Positions 34,441-45,375 of a stretch of 64,000 bases of DNA are shown here, piece by piece. Position numbers and translations under genes: made by a program. Origin of the DNA: Vigna angularis (taxonomy: Eukaryota > Streptophyta > Magnoliopsida > Fabales > Fabaceae); assembly GCF_016808095.1 (NCBI RefSeq), contig NC_068977.1:23585364-23649363 (forward strand). The letters run 5' to 3'. Numbering within the stretch: position 1 is the stretch's first letter; the number at the start of each line of letters is the position of its first letter. The notes under the pieces were generated by a model. The model ran no database searches and was not told where the DNA came from. It saw only the letters and a program-made list of their open reading frames with translations.

Positions 34441-36780
34441 TACCTAGAGGAAGCCCTTTTGTAAATGAATATCAATTATTCCCAACTTGCCTACAAAATC
34501 TTGAAATCTATCTAGAGGAAGAAGCCCTTTTGTAAAAATATCTGCTATTTGAAGTTCTGTAGGAACATGAATTGTAATCACAAAGCCCCTATCAAGATTA
34601 TCTTTGATGAAAAGTCTGTCAATTTCAATGTGTTTGGTTCTGTCTTGCTGTCCTGGATTATGGGCTACACTCATAACAGACTTATTGTCACAATGTAGTT
34701 GCACCGGGTTCTCCACTTTGACTTTAAGATCCTCCAAAATTATTTTTATCTAGAGTCCTTCATACATTCCTTGAGCAAGGGCTCGGAATTTAGCTTCTGC
34801 ACTAGAACGGGGTACTCTATCTGACTTTTTGCTTCTCCATGTTACCAGACTGTCTCCAAGAAATACACAATACCCAGAAGTAGATTTTTTGTCAGTAATA
34901 GAACCTGCATAGTCAGCATCAGTATATATCTTCATAGTCAATGTGTCTTCCCTTTTGAATAATAACCCCTTTCCTGGACTTGACTTTAGGTATTGGAGAA
35001 TTTTGTCAACTGCTTACATGTGTCTATCTCTTGGATCATGCATAAATTGGCTCACTACACTCACAACATAAGCAATGTCTGGTCTTGTGTGTGATAGATA
35101 AATCAATTTTCCACTAATCTCAGATATTGGGGCTTTTCTACAGGAACACTTTCTTCACTTCCAATTCTGTGATTTTGTTCTATAGGAACTGTTGAAGTTC
35201 TACATCCCAACTTTCCTGTTTCTTTAAGGAGATCAAGTACATATTTCCTTTGGGAGATGAAAATTCCGTTCTTGGAGTAGGCAACCTCTATTCCAAGAAA
35301 ATATTTGAGTTTTCCTAGGTCTTTCATTTCAAATTGAGCTGCCAATTTATCTTTTAATGCTAATTTTTCTGTTTCATCATCTCCTGCAATAATCATATCA
35401 TCCACATATACAAGAAATAGACTGAGTTTACCTGTAGAAGAATGCTTTATGAATAGAGTATGATCTCCTTGGATTTGTCTGTATCCCATTGCTTTTGTAA
35501 ATCTTCCAAACCATGCTCTAGGGGATTGCTTAAGACCATACAATGCTTTCTTCAGGAGGCCTACCTTGTTCTTTCATTTTTCACTTCAAAACTTAGGGGA
35601 ATCTCCATGTACACTTCCTTATCTAGATTTCCATGAAGAAAGGCATTCTTCACATCCAGCTAGTGTAAGTCCCATCCAAAATGGGCAACCAAAGTGAGAA
35701 TAACTGGAACTGTATTCATCTTTGCCACTGGGGCAAATGTGTCCTCATACACAATCCCATATGTTTGGGTATATTCTTTTGCCACCAATCTAGCTTTATA
35801 TCTTTCTATTGTCCCATCTGCCTTATGTTTCACTGTGAATATCCATCTACACCCTACTACCCTCTTGTCTCTTGGCTTATCAACAATCTCCTAAGTTGAA
35901 TTTCTTTCTAATGCATTCGTCTCTTCTTTCATGGCTCGATTCCAATGTTCAAGTTTCGTGGCCTCTTGGATTGAGGTAGGAATTTCTGTGGCATCAATGG
36001 CAGCAATAAAACTTCTGTGCTTATCAGAGAGATTGTTAGTGCAAACATACTGAGAAATAGGATATTTAGCACATGATCTTCTTTGCTTTCTTAATGCAAT
36101 GGCTAAATCCTCAATAATACTTACCTCCTCCTCATTGATATCTTCAGGGATCCTCACCTCTGAATTAGACAATTTTTCTTGCTCGAGAGTCGAAGTGGGT
36201 TGTTTTCCTCTTTCATACTTTTTGCCAAAAAATATGTCTTCTTCGTCTTCTTCCTCATTGTGGACAATGGTAGCTTCATTGCTCAGGTCTTGGACATCCT
36301 GAAAAGACAGACATGGTAATGACAATAAGGAGAGTTCATCCACTTCAAGTGCTTTCTCCCCCTGAAGTGGTGGACTGACATAATAGGATTGTGTTTCATG
36401 AAAGGTGACATCCATGGTGATAAAAATGTGACGACTCTGAGGATGATAACATTTGTATCTTTTTTATTAGAAGGATACCCAATAAAGACACATTTAACTC
36501 TGGGATCTAATTTACCACGGTGAGGATGATGAGAGTGAACAAAAACAACACATCCAAAGACTCGATTAGGTAGCCTCGTTGTCAGGGAAGAAGAAGGAAC
36601 AAAAGACAATAGAGACTCTATAGGACTAATGTCATTTAAGATACGAGTGGGTAACCTGTTGATGAGATATGTGGCAGTTAACACAACTTCTCCCCAGTAA
36701 TTTTTTGGAGTAGACATTTGATAAAGAAGAGCTCTAGTTACTTCAAGAAGATGACTAATACGGGCGTTGCGAACCGTCAA
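34441..36780 (-). pseudogene. Ty1/copia remnant 2 pol
   Basis: Minus-strand copia pol in broken frames. The C-terminal RNase H part is at 34444-34941 (DKKSTSGYCVFLGD, NKSVMSVAHNPGQQDRTKHI), and reverse transcriptase with YVDD is at 35103-35543. The linker is at 35891-36415, and the integrase tail with KNYWGEVVLTATYLINRLP is at 36283-36780. Stops and frameshifts separate the parts. Very similar to remnant 1 over 13268-15523. Integrase core, protease and gag are missing. Confidence 0.87.
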
Positions 36781-37571
36781 ATTTGATACAAAAATTTATG
36801 CAGTATATTTTACTAGGAAGTGACTCTCAAGGACCAATTTTATTGTGGTTTAGTTTTAAATGATGAAAGCAGTAAAATTTATAAACCGTAAAAACAGGAT
36901 TACAACGGTAAAAATGAAAATACAGTAAAAAAATAAAGTACAAAAAACAGTACCTAATTGAGAACTCTTCGCATAAATTGACTCCATTGTAAGTATTTAT
37001 GACCATCCAACCAACATGTACTTCCTATATTTAGTAGGTCATTAGGTACCCCAAAGGAATACTTTTTACTTCAGACATCCTGTACTCAAGAAAAGGAACA
37101 AAACCTTCAAACTCAAATCTACTCAAATTTAGGCAAAGCAGGTTGTCACCAAGCCTAGGGAAAAACTCAGGAGGCTCCGGCGACTCCTCTGTAGCGACGA
37201 CGACGAGTAGGTCACATCGAGAAAAAACAAACAGAACTTAAAACTCAGATCTACTCAAATATAGCCCAAACGAGTCGTCACCGACCCTAGGAATAAACTC
37301 AGGAGGCTCTAGCGACCCTGTCTATGGCGGCAGCAGTGAGTGGGTCTCACCATAGGTGGATGAGTGGGTACACGCGCCGGCGCGTGGCAGCACGTGGCGA
37401 CTCCTCTCATGGAGTAACTTACGGCGTTGTGATCACCGGTGTTGGCCGCACCTTTCTACCCTATCAACGACCCCAACCGGCAACGACAATAGCAGCGGTG
37501 ATCAGACAGCGGCGACAGTGCGATTGTTGCAGCGGAATGGAGCCCCAAGATCAAGAGCTCTGACACCAAGT
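36781..37571 (-). mobile_element. Leader region of copia remnant 2
   Basis: On the minus strand the primer site TTGGTGTCAGAG (plus 37559-37571) stands next to the 5' LTR; it is a one-base variant of the tRNA-Met type site. The leader contains a 132-bp spaced direct duplication (about 37111-37190 and 37243-37322, ACTCA(A/G)ATCTACTCAAAT). gag is absent. Short GC-rich open frames at 37324-37580 have no recognised homology. Confidence 0.5.
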
Positions 37572-37670
37572 TGGAAATAAGACTTATTTTATTGTTCTCA
37601 ATCACGAAAAATACATTCTCATACCCTCTATTTATAATAATCTAATTCTCCTAAAAAGAGAAATAGGGAA
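37572..37670 (-). repeat. Truncated 5' LTR of copia remnant 2
   Basis: TGGAAATAAGACTTATTTTA onward matches the 3' LTR at 34286, then breaks off at about 37670 where another copia remnant starts. Confidence 0.7.
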
Positions 37671-39050
37671 ACAATGGTATTTCGAGCATGAGATTCATCA
37701 ATCATTCGACTTCCTTTCCTGTCGAGGTTAGAGCTATAAACTATAAAACCATAGTGGAATTTGTAATGCAATTTTGTTTCTTGGATGACAAATAAATTGC
37801 ACCTCCCCCAAGGAGGAAAATCCAACCACTAGTTGAAGAGTGATCTTCTGCATTTGTAATCCAAGTTGCATCAGAATATCCTTCCAAAATTGAAGGATAA
37901 CCACTATATGTTAATCCATAATTAATAGTTTTCTTTAAATACTTAAGTACTCGACGTACTGCTAGCTAATGTGATAGACTAAGGTTACTAATATCTACTC
38001 AATTTGCTCACTGCAAAAGCAATATCTGGCCTTGTACTTGTCATTGAATACATTAAACATCCTATTACCCTTGCATATTCTAGTTGTGAAACTGCTTTAC
38101 CACGATTAGGTAATATCTTTAAACTAGGGTCCATAGGAGTTGAAACAAGAGAGCATTCATAATTGTTGAATTTCTCACTTTCTCTATTAATCTTTATATC
38201 TAGTATAACATCTTATCCCATATCCAAGAATTTCTTGCTTGATGCATCTTCAGAAATGTATTTGTTTTCAATTTGATCCCAAAGTTCTTTTGCAGAATCC
38301 ACATCATTCTCCCATTTTTTCCTTTTTTGTTGTTCCTCGAATGTCTCAGTTTTGCTTTCTTTAGGTTGGGGAGAACTTAGAACATATGCCACGTTTAGAG
38401 TCGAGAGATGCATCTTCTTTTGCCATCGTCAGAAACCAACGCCTTCAAACTTGTCTAATTTGTGACAGTTTGTAGACATCTCACAAATTTTTGTCATCTT
38501 AGAGAAGATATAACTTTTAGACTGTTGCAACAATTTTCTAAGAAGTTAAGGAAACAAGATGAACAACAATGTAGACTTGATACAATCTTCTAGGCATGAA
38601 TACACACTTTCCGAAAAACAATATTTCATCCTTTATAAGAGTGAAAGGGATCACGAAATCCTCTTTTGAGATACTAAGAAGAAATACAACGATAATACTC
38701 ACTCTTAGTATTAACGTAAAAAACGAATAAAATTCTCACAAATTGATTTGTGTGTTAAGTGAATGATAGAATGTAGAGAAAATTCTCACCTTTCAATAAA
38801 GCACATGATCCCTTTATATAGATATTGATCAGACATCTTTCAAATCCAATAGATATCAGATTCTTACATTTAGTCATGAATGATTGTAACTCTTCATGAA
38901 TAATTGTAACTTTTCATGAATGGTTGTAACCCTTTATGAATAATTGTAACTCTTCATTAATCTGAAAACTGTCTCTAATACTCTTAAATTCCACCAAGTA
39001 TGACATGTTTCCAATTCTTTCTAGCATCAAACGTCTTTTAATTGATGAAA
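37671..39050 (-). pseudogene. Internally deleted copia remnant 3 (gag plus RNase H)
   Basis: Minus strand. At 38213-38430 there is a copia gag N-part (LSTLNVAYVLSSP, KKWENDVDSAKELWDQIENK). At about 37670-38200 there is degraded RT/RNase H (VSTPMDPSLKILPNRGKAVS, STSGWIFLLGGGAI). The two are fused with everything between deleted. Upstream of gag, 38460-39050 is probably 5' leader and LTR, with TATATAAAG on the minus strand at 38812-38820. LTR ends were not fixed. Confidence 0.65.
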
Positions 39051-39232
39051 TAATGAGTTTTTTACTGGCAAAAATTAATTCGTTATTATGGATCTAGGCA
39101 ATTTTATTTTTATTTATGTAAATGGGCAAGTCGTGCAACCACCACATGACTTTAAATGAAGAATTTGTGTAGAGGGTACATGACTTCTACACTACCACAA
39201 TAAAAAAGGCGAAGTCATGAACTCCCCACACG

Positions 39233-40420
39233 TAGGGATGGAAAACAAATCCGCGCCCGCAAATCATCACAGATAAAACTCGCGACGAATAGTTACTATC
39301 CGCAGATATTTATTACCCGCGGGTAACAGGTAGCGGGTATTTTAGTACCCGCTTCTAAACGGGTCAGATGCGGGTATTATACTATCCAACACGCGGATAC
39401 TCGTTACCCGAAAAAATATTAATAAAAATTTAATTAATATTTTTAAAAATTAAATTTTTTATTACTCTTAAAAAAGGGAAATTTTAATAACAATGACTTA
39501 AGATTCCTTTCAATTATCTTTTTTTAAAAGAAAAAAGAAAAAAGGAGTTACATTATTTTTGACCTAAAACCCTAATAGAGATATCAGACATATACATAGA
39601 ATCCCATTAGAAAATTCTATCTTAAAGGAGGACTCTTTTTTTCTTCCTTCTGGTTCAGCTCGTGCAGTGAGTAGGCTCCATTCCCTCTTCCTCTCTCTCT
39701 TGGTTCTGATTGGGGTTTTATTCCGATCTAGGATTTGAAATTAGGGTTTTATTTGTTCTCTGATTTTGGGGGTTTGTTTTATGCGTTTTGATTCGCGTTT
39801 TGAGAGTTTGTTTCTTGATTTCTTCCCTATTGATTGGTGACGCGATTTTGGGGTTATGATTTGAATGAGTGTTTTCAATTTTTTTTGGTTTTAGTTCATT
39901 GATGCAAATTGAATTTTTTAAGTTTTGTGATTTATGTGATTGCGTTCGTTTTCAAAATTTTGGTTGAGGTTCCTGTTTGTGTTCTCTTGGAAGTTCTTTA
40001 TCTCTTTGTTTCATACATTGATAGGTATTTGTGGGTTAATCTTGTGACTAAATTGAGACTTTAGTTACGTGGTGTTTCTTCCTCATATTTTTTTTTTTAA
40101 AGTTTTTCAGTATTTGTTTTCTTTAACTTGTTTAAAAATTACATTATGTCTTTTTAATATGTAGCAAATATATTAAATTGTTTTCTTTAACTTGTAATTT
40201 AATTTAAACCTTATTTAAAAATTCATAAAATATATTTTTTAAATATTTGTGGGTTGAAAACGGGTATCCAACGAGTATCCGCGGGTTGAAAAAGATCCGC
40301 GGATTATTTTATGCGGATATCCAACGGGTAGCGGGTCGGGTTGCCGGTACAGTTTTTTGCATGCGGGTCAGGTTGTGGGTAGGCACTATCCATGCCCGAC
40401 CTGACCTGTTGCCATCCCTA
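39233..40420. mobile_element. hAT-type MITE with extra internal DNA, 1188 bp
   Basis: Starts TAGGGATGGAAAAC, ends TTGCCATCCCTA, and has 8-bp duplications CCCACACG / CCCACATG (39225-39232 and 40421-40428, one mismatch). The ends carry the same TACCCG/CGGGTA words as the 7658-8198 MITE. The centre, about 39480-40200, is unlike that MITE. It has a telo-box-like AAAACCCTAA, a pyrimidine-rich leader and a T-rich intron-like tract, so it looks like a captured promoter and 5' UTR of a host gene (inference). Confidence 0.82.
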
Positions 40421-40499
40421 CCCACATGCTTTCAGACACTGGTAATCGATTACACAGTGTTAAAGTCGTGCAAAAAAGGCACGACTCTACTGGTAATTG

Positions 40500-40996
40500 T
40501 GTTGGGTCTATCAAGGAGGAGGTTCACTGGGAGACACAATACCAATGAGGTATGAGCCCAACCATATAAGGGATTGACACCACTCTCTACCCAAAACCTT
40601 AAGGTTATGGGTTAATGGGTCTTTCATCTTTATATAATGCTCTACTTTCTCATTTCTATGTAATGTGAGAGTTTGACTCACACTTGGATTACCAACAATC
40701 TCCCCCTCAAGGGTGAGCCCTTTCCACATTGGTACACTCCCCCTCCAGCGGAAGCATTCTCAACCAACCACAAGCACGAGTAGCCCTTCGTACCGTCGTT
40801 CATTTTAACAGGATACGTTTACCTAGAACTCTTTGCTAGGAAGACTTTCAATACAAGGACCATTGTACTCGCCTGAGCCAGTCACCAAGACGAACCATCG
40901 ACTCTGATACCATTGTTGGGTCTATCAAGGAGGAGATTCACTAGGGAGACACAATACCAATGAGATATGAGCCCAACCATATAAGGGATTGACACC
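40500..40996 (-). mobile_element. TRIM (miniature LTR retrotransposon), one LTR truncated
   Basis: A 198-bp LTR (40500-40697, TGTTGGGTCTATC...ACCAACA) is repeated from 40914 to 40996. On the minus strand the primer site TGGTATCAGAGTC (40900-40912) matches the initiator tRNA-Met class, and a purine tract TTGAGGGGGAGAT lies at 40698-40710. The 216-bp interior encodes nothing. The second LTR is cut at 40996, where a hAT end (TAGGGCTGGGCAAA) begins; the missing part was not found elsewhere in the window. Confidence 0.85.
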
Positions 40997-41181
40997 TAGG
41001 GCTGGGCAAAGTTAACTTAAAATACTTAAACTATAGTTAATCCATACTTTTTTAAACTTAAAAAACTGATAATGCAGTTAACTAAAAACTAATTAAACTA
41101 ATTAATAATACAGTTTAAAAATACTAAACTATTTTATATTCAGTGCAGTTAACTGCAGTTTAAGTTTATATCTGTTTTGCA

Positions 41182-41520
41182 GCAGGCTTCATTTGTTTCT
41201 CCACTCACTCGGTGCTACTCCCGTTCATTCCACTCACTCGGTGCTACTCCCGTTCATTCCACTCCCTCGGTGCTACTCCCGTTCATTCCACTCCCTCGGT
41301 GCTACTGTTGAAGGATGCCACCGAGGTTACCGTCGTTGAAGGTTCGCTGCCGTCGAGGTTACCGTTGTCGAAGGTTCGCCGTCGTCGAAGGCTCACCGCT
41401 ATCGAAGACTCGCCGCTACCGAAGACTCGCCGCTACCGAAGACTCGCCTTCGAAGGCTTTGCCTCACTCTGCCGTCACCGAACTGTCGAAGGTTCTACCT
41501 CCATTGTTGAAGATTCTGAG
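41182..41520. repeat. 29-bp tandem repeat and CGAAG-rich minisatellite
   Basis: Four 29-bp units of GGTGCTACTCCCGTTCATTC at 41211, 41240, 41269 and 41298 are followed by degenerate 18-bp units of TCGCCGCTACCGAAGAC. This gives open frames (41212-41605) with repetitive protein and no family resemblance; I treat them as repeat artefacts in the hAT 5' region. Confidence 0.75.
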
Positions 41521-42879
41521 AACATTGGAAAAGAGAAGCAAATCTGGAATCCTAAGGTACAAATGTTTTTCCTGTTGTTCAAACATTTTTGAAATGTATT
41601 CTTAGTTGTTCAAACATTTTTGAAATGTATTCTTAGTTGTTCAAACATTTTTTTAGACATCTTGTAACGATTGCTTGTACGTGGAGAGAGCATTTGGGGT
41701 TCTTCCATCATCAGTGGCCAAGGTACTTTATTATTCCAATAAGGGTTTTAAATTACCATATGGGGTTCTTCCATCATCGTTAAACACTACACCATGCTTT
41801 GCCAGTAGTTGTCCTATTTATTGTGTATGAAGATTATTGTGTAGTTAGAAAAGTTAAAATTGTTGTTGGGGTCATCACACTTCACACAACACAAACACAG
41901 TTAGTGTGTGTTTGAGTATTTCTTTTTCTATTTTTCTTACCCCTTTTACTGTCAACTCTATCTTCAATCATTCATCCATGATCTTTGTAAAAAATGGTAC
42001 TTCTTACTTCATGGATTGTGTCTTGTAATCCTCAGGAAAACAGTGAGAGTTATATGTTAACCAATAAGAATTATATACGGTGGTCTAAAACCATTTCCTT
42101 ACAGAAGTTTTTATATAATTTAATGACATCTTAAGTATAGTTTATCATCAAACTAATTTCTCAATTTTTAGGTTTATGGAATTTTCTCATTTCTTTTATT
42201 TATTTCATATTGAAGTCTTATATGGTGAAGATGGCTAGCAATTTCCAAAAAGAAAGGACGAGTATTATGTTTGAAATTTCCAAGTCTTGCGACCGTTTAA
42301 GGTCTTGAGACTTTCTAATGGAAATGACAACTTGTGAGATTTTTTATATTGTTTTCATGTGTCAAATTTTGATAATTATGTATTAGTCAGATAATTAATG
42401 CATACTAATCCAGTTGTTAGTGATATTTTGGTTTAAAAGTTTATTGGTTATGAAATGTTTATTAGTTCATAGAAAAACTATCTTGCAGTTTGTTACTATA
42501 AAGTTTCAAATATTCTAAAGAATGAGAAATAAGAAGCAAATGAGTGATGAGACTTGAATGCAGTATGGAATGTAAAAAGTTTCATGAGAAAGCACAAAAA
42601 CCAGACTTTGAAACTTTACCTTTAGGCTCTTCATTCAAGGAGAAGCTCACTGGCTGTAAATTAGCCTTACATCTAGTCGATGTGTGACTGCCAATATAAT
42701 GTTAATAGAGGCTATAGTTGACACATTGCATATTTGTGGTGACTAATCTGTTTGAAGTATAGTCACACCACTTATTCAACCACATGAGTCTCTTTATCTC
42801 TATGATCCTGCCACACTGCTAAAGTATATTTCCATAGATTTTTATATTTCCATAGATTTATATACCGTGGTGCTTTCAC

Positions 42880-43850
42880 CCATAAACTAATCTGTCCACA
42901 CACACACAACATGAAAATGGTGTCGTGGAAAGAAAATACAAACATATTGTTGACACTGGTCTTACTCTTCTCCAACGTGCTTCTTTGTCTTTGGTGTTTT
43001 GGGACTTTGCTTTCACTACTGTAGTGTATCTAATCAATAGACTACCTACTGCTTCATTAAATTTCAATATCCTCTTAACATTGTTGTTTAACAAGACCCT
43101 CAATTTTAGCTTAAAAGCTTTTGGGTGTACTGGTTTACGTTTCTAAGACCTTGCTATACTCACAAATTTAATTTCTGATCACGAAGTGTGTGTTTGTAGG
43201 TTATTCATCCTTCATATTTGTCGTTTTGTATTCTTCCTCCTGCTTGTCCACAACATCCTCAGTTGGCTTTTTGATGATACTTACCATCTTGATGACCATC
43301 ATCCTTCCACTATGTCACCCACTCATTGTCTTTATTTTGCTTTTCAACCTGTTAGTGTTCATTCCCTGCAAATCAAGTCCAAATCTGGATTACACAATCC
43401 ACATCTTCATCCTTTATTGTTTCTAGCTGATATTGAACCAAAAGGAGTTAAACAGGCTCCAGTCGATACATATTGGCTGTCAGTGTGAAGCATGAATACT
43501 TACGAAGAATCACACGAGGGATTTAGTTCATCTCCCTTTTGATTGAAAAGTCATATGCTGTAAATGGGATTTTTGCATAAAGGAGAATGCAGAGTGTCAC
43601 TTGAGAAATATAAAGCTCATCTTGTGGATAAGGGGTTAAATCAAGCTCCTGGCCTTGATTTTGACTGCACATTTTATCTGTTGACAAACCTATCATTATT
43701 TCTCTTATTATTACTGCTGACAAAGCTTCGATCTCCAACCAGATTCGTTTTGCTCAAAGACAAACTCAATGCGATGGACATTTCTCATGCATCTACAACT
43801 TGTGTTTGAAGGAGAATATTAGTATATATTAGAATAAAGCGTATATAATA
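42880..43850 (+). pseudogene. Degraded copia integrase/RT fragment
   Basis: Plus strand. 42925-43146 reads VERKYKHIVDTGLTLLQRAS and VYLINRLPTASLNF, the tail of a copia integrase. About 43430-43800 holds remnants of the early RT region (YKAHLVDKGLNQAPGLDFDCTF). Many stops and frameshifts are present and the polymerase active site is absent. It lies within the 5' part of the hAT element. Confidence 0.75.
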
Positions 43851-44008
43851 TATTATTTTCATTCCTTTTACACTAGGACAATTTCACCTTTAGATTGTTA
43901 TTTCCAGCTGTCTCTTTTTGGTGAGTTTGTTTTGGTCATTTTGCTTTAAAGGGTAGCTCTATAAAGGCCTCCTTTTTATTCAGCTTTACACATGACAGAA
44001 ATAATAAA

Positions 44009-44212
44009 ATGTTGTATCATTTTATCTTTTCTCTAAATAAAAACTTGGTTAGAAAGGATCAACTTGAAGAAATCAACTTGAATGTTGGAACTGGATCAGA
44101 CATAGGTGAAAGCATAATTCAGGATGTGAATGGGCTATCTGTGACTATTAACCGGTCGCTTCGAGACTTGTTAGGTCAATTTCCAAGTGTTGAAGTCATA
44201 ATCAAGGTAATA
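44009..44212 (+). other. Unrecognised open stretch ending at a splice donor
   Basis: The frame reads QLEEINLNVGTGSDIGESII and RSLRDLLGQFPSVEVIIK, then stops being protein-like at a clean AAG/GTAATA donor. It could be an exon captured by the hAT element or an old host exon. I do not recognise the family. Confidence 0.3.
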
Positions 44213-44945
44213 TATTTCATTTTCATGTATAATATTTGTGAAAGCTGGATTACCATACTGTAGGAACTAAAACTTTTAATCCATATTAGTTTTTGTCATC
44301 TAAAACTGTAGGAACTAAAACAGATTGAATAGTGTATGTGCATGGATTGAATGTGTTTAAAGTTATGTGTAAGGACTAAAGTGAGTTAAAAATATATTTA
44401 TAGGCACTAACATGAGCTGATTTTAAAGTCCCTATAATTACACAATTTTTATGCATTATTCCCTATAGTTAAAAGTTTCTCATTTTAATCCACATACTCG
44501 TTAATCGTTTTTTGTCTCTCATCTAAAGTTGTGGAGACTAGAGCAAATTAAAAAGTGTGTATGAATTGAGTTAAAAATAAAAAAGCTATATTTATGGGGA
44601 CTAAATTTAGTTGTTTTTGAATATAAGGAATAAAATGTAAGGCTTGTGCAAGTATAGCCAAATAACTAATTAAACCTTGGTTCTATTAGCTTGCTATATT
44701 AAAATGTCTATTTGAATTTTTGTTTACTATTTTAATATTTATAAACTCTGAATTGAACAGTATTTTTTTGTTTACTATTTTAATATTTATAAACTCTGAA
44801 TTTGTTTTCAGAGTTTATCACAACACTTTCATCAATGTAGTGATGTGATTTCTGAATTTTTTTTCAAACCCTATATCATCATCATCATCATTTAGATAAA
44901 ATTTCCTTTTGTTTGATTGAACTCTTAATTAATGTAGTGACGTGA

Positions 44946-45375
44946 ATGTCAGAAACGGTAGAAACCCTCACACCAAATACTTCTAGAATGGATCATTTAC
45001 CTTCTTATATCGATTCATCGTCAATTGAGAATAGTAAAGGTCGATCAGATGTGTGGGGACATTTTACTAAACAAAACCCCTATTCTGAGAAGAAGGCTAA
45101 ATGCAATTATTGTGGTGATTTGATTAAATATTTGGCTGGAACAAGCGGGATGAAGAATCATTTGACGAGATGCAAAGAAAATCCTAATAAAGAAGCATTC
45201 AAAAGGCAAAAGCTTTTATCATCAACTACAGAAGTTAGTGTTAGTCCTTCACCAACTATTTCTAAATTTGATCAAAATGCATCTCGAATGAAGTTGGTGA
45301 AGATGTTTGTGAAGTCTGAGCTTCCTTTTCGATTTGTGGAAAATGAGGACTTCCGTGACTTTGTATGGTCCTTGC
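44946..45375 (+). pseudogene. hAT transposase, part 1 (BED zinc finger)
   Basis: Starts at the ATG at 44946. Residues about 33-80 form a BED zinc finger: SDVWGHFTK, then CNYCG, then HLTRC. The reading frame is clean up to CTTGC at 45371-45375, where a solo LTR is inserted. It continues at 48567 after one copy of the duplication. The parts belong to a zf-BED hAT transposase of the DAYSLEEPER/RICESLEEPER type. Confidence 0.9.

Noticed and set aside
41212..41605. Open frames with repeated Arg/Ser/Pro in the hAT 5' region
   Set aside because: Explained by the 29-bp and 18-bp tandem repeats.
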